Positions 8,251 through 15,702 of a stretch of 22,754 nucleotides of DNA are shown here, one piece after another. Within the stretch, counting starts at the first letter, position 1. Each line of letters begins with the position of its first letter. The stretch lies in the NCBI GenBank assembly GCA_045646525.1, contig JAZRKX010000004.1, positions 1 through 22,754 on the forward strand, given 5' to 3'. A model generated the notes under the pieces. It was not told where the DNA came from and did no database searches. It saw only the letters and a program-made list of their open reading frames with translations. Source of the DNA: RGIG8748 sp045646525. Lineage in GTDB: Bacteria > Bacillota > Clostridia > UMGS1810. Both the position numbers and the translations under genes were made by a program.

Positions 8251-9627
8251 TTATTTTATTTCGGGAAGGCTTGCCGCAGCAACGGACTGACCTACTCTTC
8301 TTGAATTTTCGTCGGGGATGTGAAGCTTTATCTTCTTGGAAAGCTCGGGGAACTCCTTGTCGAGTACTTCCTGTGCCCTGTCCAAAAGAATTACTCCGCC
8401 CTCTCCCGAGGTAACTCTGCCCATTATAAGAACATGCTTGATATCGTAGAATTCTGTATAGAAAGCTATTGCATAGCCGAAGTATGCACCTATTGTATCG
8501 TAGATATCCTTGGCTCTTTCGTCGCCCTCTGCCATGAGCTTCTGTACAACCTTAAGCTTTTCAGCGGGGGAAAGGCTCTCATCAAGCTCAATTCCCGCAT
8601 AGGGAGCAAGCTTAATTACGCCGTCCTGCGAGAAATACTTAACACCGCAGCCATAGTCACCCGACCATTCATCCACCATTGCATCGGTGTTGAAATCACA
8701 GGGAACAAATGCAAGCTCGTTAAGCCAGCCTGTAATGTTACCGTTGGGGTCTACATAACCGCCCGCCTCGGAGGTGCCCATTGCAACACCGAGTACGGAA
8801 TTATCGCCTAAGTCCATTGCACCTGCAAGTGCTGTAACATCACCGTCGTTTGCAACCTCTATCGGAATATTCTCACCGATTTCCTTTGCTACATCTATGT
8901 ACATATTCTTGACTTTCTTATCGAAGTCCTCGTCGCTTACCTTTAAGAAGAGCGAAGCTACCATTATACGATTATCTACATATACGCCTGCGCTCGATAC
9001 ACCTATTGCATCTACTCTGGGCATATGCGAAGCCGCTGTCTTCATAGCCTCGAGAATACCGTTGTAGTGATAGTCGGGGTCCTCGTTTATCTTGGGGAAC
9101 CATACTACCTCTTCGGAATATACGCTTTCACCGTTTACAACAGCGCTCACCTTACGGTCGCTTCCGCCTGCATCAAATCCGATTCTGCAACCGTCTAAGT
9201 GTCTGCCTATGGGTGCGGCACCCGATACATCGGAGGGCGCATCCTCATATGTGCGGATTTCAACCTCAAAGGGCTTTTCGTATACTCTTTCCATAAAGCA
9301 TACATCAAAATCTCTCATTCCGCCGTGAGTATAAGCTTCTTTAATCTTATTTCCCACGACCTCGCTTCCTGCGATTATTATTCTGTAGCCGCCTGCCACC
9401 CAGAGAAGAGATTTTGCCATTCTTTCCACAAAAGCAAAGTTCTCCTCATCGTGACCTGTGCCGTCCTTATAAATGCGTGTTTTGTAGGTGGTTATATAGC
9501 CCTTGTTTCTCTCTATGGCTATTACCATATCCTGTCCGTTTTCCTTTGTGGCTTCGCGCATCTCTCTGCATACTACAGAAAGCGGCATAAAGCCGGGGTC
9601 TAATTTTGCGTTTACCTTAAGCTTCAT
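8251..9627 (-). CDS. ROK family sugar kinase-like protein with N-terminal extension
   Basis: In this 458-residue protein the second part (about 148-455) is a ROK fold: phosphate loop GFDAGGSDRK at 150-159, VANDGDVTALAGA at 258-270 with N260/D261 in the catalytic-base position, and GVAMGTSEAGG at 280-290. The usual ROK zinc cluster (GHxxxxCxCGxxGC) is absent: the ELGH motif reads NELAF at 303-307, and only a YGCG remnant follows. The first about 145 residues are an extra region that may be a decayed actin-like half. With nagA directly upstream (11-base overlap; its ribosome site AGGAGGT lies inside nagA), it is likely an N-acetylglucosamine or related amino-sugar kinase or sensor. The spacing from AGGAGGT to the ATG is ten bases, slightly long. 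No DNA-binding domain is visible, so a repressor role is less likely. Confidence 0.82.
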   Translation of the reverse strand: MKLKVNAKLDPGFMPLSVVCREMREATKENGQDMVIAIERNKGYITTYKTRIYKDGTGHDEENFAFVERMAKSLLWVAGGYRIIIAGSEVVGNKIKEAYTHGGMRDFDVCFMERVYEKPFEVEIRTYEDAPSDVSGAAPIGRHLDGCRIGFDAGGSDRKVSAVVNGESVYSEEVVWFPKINEDPDYHYNGILEAMKTAASHMPRVDAIGVSSAGVYVDNRIMVASLFLKVSDEDFDKKVKNMYIDVAKEIGENIPIEVANDGDVTALAGAMDLGDNSVLGVAMGTSEAGGYVDPNGNITGWLNELAFVPCDFNTDAMVDEWSGDYGCGVKYFSQDGVIKLAPYAGIELDESLSPAEKLKVVQKLMAEGDERAKDIYDTIGAYFGYAIAFYTEFYDIKHVLIMGRVTSGEGGVILLDRAQEVLDKEFPELSKKIKLHIPDENSRRVGQSVAAASLPEIK

Positions 9628-10759
9628 ATTTAATCTTACCTCCTATGATTGTTGTATTTACATTAAATTCATTGTCTGTAATTATGATATCCGCATCCTT
9701 GCCCACTTCCAGCGAGCCTTTTTTGTCCTGCATCCCTATAACTGCTGCAGGATTTAAAGATGCGCAGTTTACACACTCCCAAAGCGGAATGGAAGAGGAT
9801 GTATACACATTCCATACACCCTTATTTAATTTAAGAGTGCTTCCTGCTATGGTGCCGTCTGTAAGACGGCATACTATACCGTCATATATTATCTTCTCAC
9901 CGCCGAGGGTGTACTCGCCTATCGGAAGTCCGCCTGCGGGGAGACAGTCTGTTATAAAGCAGAGCTTTCTGCCCTTTAATTTAAAGAGCATATCGTAAAA
10001 TGCCGATGAAACATGGAATTTGTCGACAATAAGCTCACAGGACACATCGGTATTAAGTGCCGCAGTTACCACACCGGGCTCTCTGTGAGAAAGCGGTGTC
10101 ATGGCATTGAAAAGATGCGTAACATGCGAGGTGCCTGCCGCAACAGAGTCACATGCGGTCTTATAGTCTGCCGAGGTGTGTCCCATGGATATCACAACAT
10201 CGGTATCTCTTCTTATGGCTCTTATGCCCTCGAAATCGTTTTCGTCCACATCGGGAGCAAGTGTGATTGTCTTTATGATATCGGAATACTCTTTAACGAA
10301 TTGGGCATCTATCTTCTTAATATGTCTTTCGTCCTGAGCGCCTTTTTTGGCAGGGCTTATAAATGGTCCCTCCGCATGACATCCGAGAATCGCACTGCCG
10401 TCCCAGTCCTTGCTTTCTTCTTTGAGCTTTCGCAGAACCTCAAGAGAGCCTTTTATTACCTCCATGTCCACCGTCATAGTGGTAGGAAGATATCCTGTAA
10501 CACCGTTTGCTGCTATTCCCCTGGAAATAGTGCGTATGCTCTCCTCGCTGGCATCGCACACATCGCATCCGCTGTAGCCGTGTATATGTAAATCTATAAG
10601 TCCGGGGGCAACATATCCGCCCTTGGCATCTATAATATCGGCCCCTGAGGGTACCTTATCCACAGGAATTATGCCCTCGATTTTATCCGAATACAAAAGA
10701 GCACAATCTGTAAGAATTCTGTCCTTTAAAATGATTTGTCCGTTTATAATTACATTCAT
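9617..10759 (-). CDS. nagA: N-acetylglucosamine-6-phosphate deacetylase
   Basis: This 380-residue amidohydrolase removes acetate from GlcNAc-6-phosphate, the committed step of amino-sugar salvage. Motifs in order: metal-binding DLHIHGYSG near residue 55-65, GCHAEGPFI with the metal-ligand glutamate near 126-135, MGHTSAD and THLFNAM with the two later metal histidines, and ITDCLPAGG with the catalytic aspartate near 270. An in-frame GTG at 10768 falls inside the ribosome site GGGAGGTG, so the ATG at 10759, six bases downstream of it, is the start. It is first in a two-gene operon with the ROK protein, behind a strong promoter at 10787-10815. No nagB is in view, so the next step must be encoded elsewhere. 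Confidence 0.95.
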   Translation of the reverse strand: MNVIINGQIILKDRILTDCALLYSDKIEGIIPVDKVPSGADIIDAKGGYVAPGLIDLHIHGYSGCDVCDASEESIRTISRGIAANGVTGYLPTTMTVDMEVIKGSLEVLRKLKEESKDWDGSAILGCHAEGPFISPAKKGAQDERHIKKIDAQFVKEYSDIIKTITLAPDVDENDFEGIRAIRRDTDVVISMGHTSADYKTACDSVAAGTSHVTHLFNAMTPLSHREPGVVTAALNTDVSCELIVDKFHVSSAFYDMLFKLKGRKLCFITDCLPAGGLPIGEYTLGGEKIIYDGIVCRLTDGTIAGSTLKLNKGVWNVYTSSSIPLWECVNCASLNPAAVIGMQDKKGSLEVGKDADIIITDNEFNVNTTIIGGKIKYEA

Positions 10760-10786
10760 AAAAAACACCTCCCATTTTATAATTAA

Positions 10787-10815
10787 ATATTAGCACTAAA
10801 GCATGATTTTGTCAA
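10787..10815 (-). promoter_or_regulatory. Sigma-A promoter of nagA
   Basis: On the minus strand, a perfect TTGACA (10815-10810), 17-base spacer, TAATAT (10792-10787) with TGC just before it. One arm of an inverted repeat, GTGCTAA, overlaps the -10, which suggests control by a repressor. Confidence 0.72.
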
Positions 10816-10869
10816 TGAAATAGTATACAAATTTTTACATTCAAAAAACATGCTAACTTTATGTGCTAA
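10790..10869. repeat. Interrupted inverted repeat, possible operator pair, between nagA and sigG
   Basis: TTAGCAC-TAAA-GCATG (10790-10805, allowing one base of overlap at the left edge) is mirrored by CATGC-TAACTTTAT-GTGCTAA (10849-10869). The right arm also contains TGCTAA twice, 13 bases apart (10851 and 10864). The left arm overlaps the nagA -10. Such spaced arms suit a looping repressor, but no regulator gene is adjacent and the site does not look like a known NagR box. Confidence 0.4.
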
Positions 10870-10878
10870 TTTATGACA

Positions 10879-10908
10879 GTATATATAAATATCCACATGG
10901 GAAAAATC
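10879..10908 (+). promoter_or_regulatory. Candidate sigma-F-type promoter of sigG
   Basis: GTATA (10879-10883), 16 bases, then GGAAAAATC (10900-10908) fits the forespore sigma-F pattern as I recall it (GYWTA, N16, GGnnAnHTR) except for the last base. It leaves a leader of about 25 bases before the ribosome site AAAGGAGC. sigG is sigma-F dependent in Bacillus. No convincing sigma-A promoter is seen for this gene. The match is short and A-rich, so it is tentative. Confidence 0.4.
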
Positions 10909-10939
10909 GTATTAAAACATTTCAAAAGGAGCGCTTATC

Positions 10940-11707
10940 ATGAACAAGGTTGAAATATGCGGTGTAAATACTGCCAAGCTTCCCACCCTATCCCGAGAGA
11001 AAAAGGACGAGCTGCTCAAGAAGATAAAAGAGGGCAACACCTTTGCACGCGAGGAATTTGTAGAGGGAAACTTAAGACTTGTGCTTAGTGTAATACAGAG
11101 ATTCGCAAACAGGGGCGAAAATCCCGACGACCTTTTTCAAGTGGGATGTATGGGACTTATAAAAGCCATAGACAATTTTGACATCAGACAGAATGTGCAG
11201 TTTTCCACATACGCCGTACCCATGATAATAGGCGAGGTAAGAAGATATTTGAGAGATAATAATTCTGTAAGGGTAAGCCGTTCTTTAAGAGATACCGCCT
11301 ACAAAGCTCTCAAGATAAAGGAAGAGCTTACCATAAAAAACGGAAAGGAGCCTACGATAAGTGAGATTGCAAAAGAGCTTAATATGTCCAAGGAGGATGT
11401 GGTACTTGCCCCTTCTTCCATACAGGACCCCGTCTCGCTTTACGAACCTATATATAATGACGGAGCCGATGCGATATTCGTGATGGACCAGCTTGGCGAC
11501 ACCAAAAACACCGACGAAAACTGGCTGGAGGAAATAGCCCTCAAAGAAGCGTTAAAAAAGCTTTGCGCAAGGGAAAAACGGATTCTCGATTTGCGGTTTT
11601 TTAAGGGCAGAACGCAGATGGAGGTTGCATCAGAGCTTGGTATAAGTCAGGCGCAGGTATCAAGACTTGAAAAAAGTGCACTGTCGCACATGAAAAAGCA
11701 TATATAA
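10940..11707 (+). CDS. sigG: RNA polymerase sporulation sigma factor SigG
   Basis: This 255-residue sigma-70 family protein directs late transcription in the forespore. The start MNKVEICGVNTAKLP is the signature N-terminus of SigG. Region 2 spans about 44-107 (NLRLVLSVIQRF, DDLFQVGCMGLIKAIDNF, FSTYAVPMIIGEVRRYL), region 3 about 110-165, and region 4 about 210-250 with the helix-turn-helix TQMEVASELGISQAQVSRLE. The length is normal for SigG and it lacks the N-terminal prosequence of SigE and SigK. A strong AAAGGAGC lies seven bases before the ATG. Unlike in Bacillus it is not next to spoIIGA-sigE; it is monocistronic, between a candidate sigma-F promoter and its own terminator. Activity in known systems is held back by an anti-sigma factor, not seen here. 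Confidence 0.96.
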   Translation: MNKVEICGVNTAKLPTLSREKKDELLKKIKEGNTFAREEFVEGNLRLVLSVIQRFANRGENPDDLFQVGCMGLIKAIDNFDIRQNVQFSTYAVPMIIGEVRRYLRDNNSVRVSRSLRDTAYKALKIKEELTIKNGKEPTISEIAKELNMSKEDVVLAPSSIQDPVSLYEPIYNDGADAIFVMDQLGDTKNTDENWLEEIALKEALKKLCAREKRILDLRFFKGRTQMEVASELGISQAQVSRLEKSALSHMKKHI

Positions 11708-11715
11708 ATATTCCC

Positions 11716-11749
11716 GAGGTGTGAATGAATTTTACTCACACCTCTTTTT
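11716..11749 (+). terminator. Intrinsic terminator after sigG
   Basis: GAGGTGTGA (11716-11724) pairs perfectly with TCACACCTC (11736-11744), followed by TTTTT. It separates sigG from the next operon, which has its own promoter. Confidence 0.93.
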
Positions 11750-11772
11750 ACATAATTTACGCTCAAAAGTTG

Positions 11773-11802
11773 TTGCAATATCATATAATAATATGATATA
11801 CT
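11773..11802 (+). promoter_or_regulatory. Probable sigma-A promoter of the hydrolase-murF-ddl operon
   Basis: TTGCAA (11773-11778), 18-base spacer, TATACT (11797-11802) with TGA before it (extended -10). The start of transcription would fall near 11809, leaving about 32 bases to the TTG start at 11841. A perfect TATAAT at 11784-11789 lies in the spacer but has no -35. Confidence 0.6.
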
Positions 11803-11840
11803 TAATTATGTATGATTTGGAAAGCGAGGCTTTTTTAAAA

Positions 11841-12608
11841 TTGAACATAAATATACGCGGTTTAAACATAAATTACATATGCGAGGGTGAAGGCGAGTGC
11901 GTTGTTCTGCTCCACGGCTGGGGCTCAAACATTACTCTATTTAAGGGTATTACAGAACTTCTCAAAACCAAATACAAGGTGTTGGCACTCGATATGCCCG
12001 GCTTCGGTCTCTCCGATGAGCCGTCAACTCCGTGGTGTGTAGAGGACTATGCGGATTTTATCATAGAATTCTTATCGCACTTCGATGTTAAATCGGCCAG
12101 CTTTCTCGGACACTCGTTTGGCGGCAGGGTAATAATAAAATTGTTCGGAAAAGAGACTCTGCCCTTTAAGATACCAAAGGTAATACTTGTTGACAGCGCA
12201 GGTGTTAAACCCAAAAAGACGATTTCCCAGAAATTAAAAATCGCCGCATATAAAACGGGCAAAAAAATACTTAAAACCACAGTTATGCAAAACCTCTTTC
12301 CCGATGCACTAAATAAACTTGCATCCAGAAGCGGCTCGGCAGACTACAGGGCGGCATCGCCTGTTATGAGACAGACTATGGTTAAGGTTGTAAACGAAGA
12401 CCTTACACATCTTTTCTCAAAGGTTACCTCCCCCACACTTCTCGTATGGGGCGAGAACGATAGCGCAACTCCCGTATCGGATGCCGAAATTATGGAAAAA
12501 CTCATGCCTGATGCAGGCAAAGTAATTCTTAAAAATTGCGGACACTTTTCGTTTGTGGAAGACAGCTACACTTTTTTAAGAGTGCTCGCTTCATTTATGA
12601 ATATCTGA
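11841..12608 (+). CDS. Alpha/beta-fold hydrolase
   Basis: This 255-residue alpha/beta hydrolase is probably cytoplasmic, with no signal peptide. The catalytic triad is visible: nucleophile S92 in GHSFGGR, acid D207 in VWGENDSATP, and H235 in NCGHFSFVED; the oxyanion turn HGWGSN lies at 25-30. The reading frame is open back to 11721, but that stretch covers the sigG terminator and this gene's promoter. The TTG at 11841 has AAAGCGAGG upstream and gives the family-typical beginning MNINIRGLNINYICEGEG, so it is preferred. ATGs at 11793 and 11808 fall in or at the promoter. It heads an operon with a MurF-like ligase and a Ddl-family ligase, so its substrate may be a cell-wall precursor or an ester or amide linked to it; this is inference. 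Confidence 0.82.
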   Translation: MNINIRGLNINYICEGEGECVVLLHGWGSNITLFKGITELLKTKYKVLALDMPGFGLSDEPSTPWCVEDYADFIIEFLSHFDVKSASFLGHSFGGRVIIKLFGKETLPFKIPKVILVDSAGVKPKKTISQKLKIAAYKTGKKILKTTVMQNLFPDALNKLASRSGSADYRAASPVMRQTMVKVVNEDLTHLFSKVTSPTLLVWGENDSATPVSDAEIMEKLMPDAGKVILKNCGHFSFVEDSYTFLRVLASFMNI

Positions 12609-12626
12609 CGAAAGGACCAATCCTAT

Positions 12627-14168
12627 ATGAACACATTCTTTCTTATCTTACGTACGGTTTTGGGAAGCCTTGCATATGCAGTTTCGCTCATTAAATTCAC
12701 ACATTTCTTTCAGCTTAATTCGTACAGAGCGGCTCTGCAGTTTAAATGGATAAAATCAAATTCTTCTAAGTTGTTTCCAAATATATTCTTAGGTGCTTTT
12801 ATGCTTTTTGGCGCATTGTTTCAAGGCATGGCGGGATATATAGTATTTACAGCCGCATCCGTTTTGGCAATTCTGTCTTCTGTTCCCAAAAAGGCAAAAA
12901 AGCCTCTTGTGTACACCATGCGTGTTAAAAGACTTCTTATAACATGCTTTGTACTTCTTATAATAATGCTTGCTTTAGGATATTTCTTTTTAGGTCTTCC
13001 CATAGGTGCATCCCTGTGCTTTATACTTTGCCCGTTTATAATAATTCTGGCAAACCTTATAAACAGACCTTTGGAAAATGCCATAAGCAATCACTATATA
13101 AACGATGCAAAAAAGCTTCTTTCTTCGTCCAATGCCAAAGTAATAGGCATTACGGGAAGCTACGGCAAAACAAGCGTAAAGTACTACCTGTCTACTCTTT
13201 TAAAAGCAAAGTACAATGTGCTTATGACTCCCGAAAGCTACAACACCCCTATGGGCGTTGTTAAAACCATACGCTCCTCACTTAATGCATTCCATGAGAT
13301 TTTTGTATGTGAAATGGGTGCAAAGCGTGTGGGCGAAATCAAGGAAATATGCGATATAGTACACCCCGAGATTGGCGTTATAACCTCGGTTGGACCTCAG
13401 CATCTTGAAACCTTTAAATCGCTTGACAATGTAAAAAAGACAAAATTCGAGCTTGCAGACAGTCTGCCCGAGGGCAGTATGCTCTTTCTTAACGGTGATG
13501 ACGAAAACATAAATTCGTTTAAAGGCGACAGACAAAACATAAGCTACTCCTTAAGCGGCAAGGGCACATATAACGCTTCGGACATCACCGTAACGGACAA
13601 AGGGACTTCCTTTACCGTAACGGCTCCAAACGGAGAAAAATGTGAATTTACCACCAAGCTTATAGGAACCCATAATGTATTAAACATCACAGGCGCCATT
13701 GCGGTATCGCACAGTCTGGGCATTGAGCTTGGGCTTCTTAAGGCACAGGTATCAAAGCTTAAAAGCGTGCCCCACAGACTCGAGCTTGTAAGACGGGGTG
13801 CAGATATCATAATAGACGATGCCTACAACTCCAATCCAAGCGGAACAAAGGCGGCGCTGGAAACCCTTTCTTACTTTGACGGTATGAAAATCCTCCTCAC
13901 TCCCGGTATGGTGGAGCTTGGCGAAAAACAGGATGAATTAAACCGTGAGTTCGGCAAAAACGCGGCAAAGGTATGCGACTATGTAATCCTTGTGGGCAAG
14001 AGCCAGACCGAAAGCATTGCAAAAGGTCTCGGCGATGCACAATACCTCGAAGACAAAATTTACATTGCCCCCGACTTTACCGATGCCATAAACCACGCCT
14101 ATAACTTAAACAGCCATGGTCTCCAAAAGATAATCCTTTTGGAAAACGACCTTCCCGACAACTATTAA
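12627..14168 (+). CDS. Membrane-anchored MurF-like Mur ligase
   Basis: Of 513 residues, about 165-505 form a Mur ligase: P-loop GITGSYGKTS at 174-183, ESYNTPMGV near 203-211, EMGAKRVGEI near 229-238, VGPQHLETF near 255-263, TKFELA near 272-277 and IDDAYNSNPSG at 396-406, the last two groups being MurF-like. The first about 150 residues are not the UDP-substrate domain of normal MurF: they contain four or so hydrophobic helices (about 3-22, 52-83, 102-124, 127-145), so the enzyme is membrane-bound. The C-terminus ends in LLENDLPDNY instead of the usual MurF GSR motif. By family it would join an amino acid or D-Ala-D-Ala dipeptide to a muropeptide-type acceptor using ATP; a lipid-linked acceptor is possible. 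It begins 18 bases after the hydrolase stop behind GAAAGGA, and the Ddl-like gene follows 24 bases later. Confidence 0.83.
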   Translation: MNTFFLILRTVLGSLAYAVSLIKFTHFFQLNSYRAALQFKWIKSNSSKLFPNIFLGAFMLFGALFQGMAGYIVFTAASVLAILSSVPKKAKKPLVYTMRVKRLLITCFVLLIIMLALGYFFLGLPIGASLCFILCPFIIILANLINRPLENAISNHYINDAKKLLSSSNAKVIGITGSYGKTSVKYYLSTLLKAKYNVLMTPESYNTPMGVVKTIRSSLNAFHEIFVCEMGAKRVGEIKEICDIVHPEIGVITSVGPQHLETFKSLDNVKKTKFELADSLPEGSMLFLNGDDENINSFKGDRQNISYSLSGKGTYNASDITVTDKGTSFTVTAPNGEKCEFTTKLIGTHNVLNITGAIAVSHSLGIELGLLKAQVSKLKSVPHRLELVRRGADIIIDDAYNSNPSGTKAALETLSYFDGMKILLTPGMVELGEKQDELNREFGKNAAKVCDYVILVGKSQTESIAKGLGDAQYLEDKIYIAPDFTDAINHAYNLNSHGLQKIILLENDLPDNY

Positions 14169-14192
14169 TACTCTAAAAAAGGACTGATATAT

Positions 14193-15395
14193 ATGAAACT
14201 GAAACTCTGTGTACTTTTTGGCGGTAAAAGTGTAGAACACGAAATTTCCATAATTTCTGCTGTTCAGGCAATGCGCCATATTAACCGCGACAAATACGAT
14301 GTAATTCCCGTATACATTACAAAATCAAACGAAATGTACCACGGAGAGTGTCTTACCGAAATAGAGGAATATTCCAATATATCCGCACTCTTAAAAAAAT
14401 GCAGAAAGGTTACATTTGTAACAGAGGACGGAAAAACATATCTTAAGAAGCTTGGCACAAAGCTATTTGAAAAGAGTGAAATCGCCCATGTAGACATGGC
14501 GTTTCCGATAGTTCACGGAACAAACTGCGAGGACGGAACTCTCCACGGCTACCTTGCCATGATGAATCTTCCCATAGTAGGATGCGGTCTCACCGCTTCG
14601 GCAATAGGCATGGATAAATACTATATGAAGACCGTATTTAAGGATAACGGCATACCCGTACTCGACTGCAAATGCTTTACCGCAAAGGAATTTGGCGATG
14701 ATGCAAATGCCGTAGTATCTGCTATAGAAGACAAAATCCCCTACCCTGTAATAGTAAAGCCTGTTAATCTGGGCTCGAGTGTCGGCATAACCAAGGCAAG
14801 CGATACTTCTTCGCTTATGGAAGCGCTCGAAAACGCCTTTAACTTTGCAGGCAAGGTGCTTGTAGAAAAAGCGGTGGAAAACCTTAAGGAAATAAACTGC
14901 TCTGTGCTCGGCGACTGTGATGATGCCGAGGCAAGCGAATGTGAAGAGCCTGTAGGAAGCGACAACATACTAAGTTATGAGGACAAATATACAAGCGGGG
15001 GCAAAGGCGGTGCAAAGGGCGGCGCAAAGGGTATGGCAAGCCTTAAGCGCAAGATACCTGCCGACATAACCGATAAGCAAAGAGACACCATACGCAAGAT
15101 GGCTGTAGATGCCTTTAAGTGTCTTGGGTGCAACGGCATAGTAAGAATTGACTTTATGATAGATACCGTCTCGGGCGATATATATCTTAACGAAATCAAC
15201 ACTATCCCCGGCTCGCTCTCATTCTACCTCTGGGAGCCGCTCGGAGTTAAATATCCCGAGCTTTTGGACAGAATGATAGACCTTGGCAAAAAGCGCCACA
15301 GAGAAAGTCAGGAAATTTCCTACGCATTTGATACAAATGTATTGGAGGGTATGACATTCGGCGGTGCAAAGGGTGCAAAAGGAAGTAAAATGTAG
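14193..15395 (+). CDS. D-alanine--D-alanine ligase family protein (VanG-like ATP-grasp)
   Basis: This 400-residue ATP-grasp ligase has LFGGKSVEHEISIISA at 8-23 (first amino acid site, E15), SAIGMDKYYMK at 136-146, PVIVKPVNLGSSVGI at 185-199 (ATP lysine K189), R318 in IVRIDFM and NEINTIPGSLSFYLWE at 333-348. The SLSFYLWE ending is more like the VanG-type branch than classical Ddl. In the flexible loop that closes over the active site it has a tract SGGKGGAKGGAKG (268-280), and the last eleven residues repeat the theme, GGAKGAKGSKM. By family it makes D-Ala-D-Ala or a D-Ala-D-X dipeptide, which the upstream MurF-like ligase could use. No VanX, VanT or VanRS gene is nearby, so glycopeptide resistance is not supported. 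It is last in the operon and followed by a terminator. Confidence 0.88.
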   Translation: MKLKLCVLFGGKSVEHEISIISAVQAMRHINRDKYDVIPVYITKSNEMYHGECLTEIEEYSNISALLKKCRKVTFVTEDGKTYLKKLGTKLFEKSEIAHVDMAFPIVHGTNCEDGTLHGYLAMMNLPIVGCGLTASAIGMDKYYMKTVFKDNGIPVLDCKCFTAKEFGDDANAVVSAIEDKIPYPVIVKPVNLGSSVGITKASDTSSLMEALENAFNFAGKVLVEKAVENLKEINCSVLGDCDDAEASECEEPVGSDNILSYEDKYTSGGKGGAKGGAKGMASLKRKIPADITDKQRDTIRKMAVDAFKCLGCNGIVRIDFMIDTVSGDIYLNEINTIPGSLSFYLWEPLGVKYPELLDRMIDLGKKRHRESQEISYAFDTNVLEGMTFGGAKGAKGSKM

Positions 15396-15409
15396 CCTAT
15401 AAAAATTTT

Positions 15410-15443
15410 GACAGTCTTGCAAAAAGCAAGGCTGTCTTTTTTT
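15410..15443 (+). terminator. Intrinsic terminator after the Ddl-like gene
   Basis: GACAGTCTTGC (15410-15420) pairs with GCAAGGCTGTC (15426-15436), with one G-U pair and an AAAAA loop, followed by seven Ts. The interval from here to 15525 has a strong ribosome site but no promoter I trust. Confidence 0.93.
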
Positions 15444-15525
15444 GTTTGTGTAGGCGAAATATGTGCATAAAACAAATTAAAATAAACTTGAAGATGTCTT
15501 ATTATATTTAAAAGGAGGTATTTAT

Positions 15526-15702
15526 TTGGAATACAAAAGAACCATGCCCGTCCTAAGCGGAGAGGCTTCGGAGGACTGCGCGCTTCTTCTTGGTTATGTA
15601 GAGGATATAAAAGCAGAAACCGCAGTTAAAATAAGTGCATTGGAAATTTTGACACAAATTCTGAAAGAAAAAATCTCACAGATAACGGAGGTAACTGCAT
15701 GA
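15526..15702 (+). CDS. Small 58-residue protein, first gene of phage-like cassette
   Basis: An open frame starts with TTG at 15526, six bases after an ideal AAAGGAGGT (15511-15519), and ends at a TGA that overlaps the next ATG (ATGA at 15699-15702). The product begins MEYKRTMPVLSGEASEDCA and continues as a helix-rich, charged segment to the end. I do not recognise a family. An in-frame ATG at 15544 is too far from the ribosome site to be preferred. Its reality rests on the ribosome site and on coupling to the connector-like gene. Small helical proteins of this kind are common between head and tail genes of phages; a scaffold or adaptor role would be a guess. Confidence 0.68.
   Translation: MEYKRTMPVLSGEASEDCALLLGYVEDIKAETAVKISALEILTQILKEKISQITEVTA

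Noticed and set aside
10760..10768. GTG start of nagA at 10768, and likewise GTG 1232 for smpB and TTG 20131 for oadB
   Set aside because: In each case the codon lies in or next to the ribosome site that correctly spaces the next in-frame ATG.
11721..11840. Long N-terminal extension of the alpha/beta hydrolase (GTG at 11721)
   Set aside because: The stretch contains the sigG terminator and a sigma-A promoter; the TTG at 11841 has a ribosome site and gives the family-typical N-terminus.
14193..15395. Vancomycin-resistance cluster because of the VanG-like ligase
   Set aside because: No VanX, VanT, VanXY or two-component regulator is near; a VanG-like Ddl alone is common in Clostridia.
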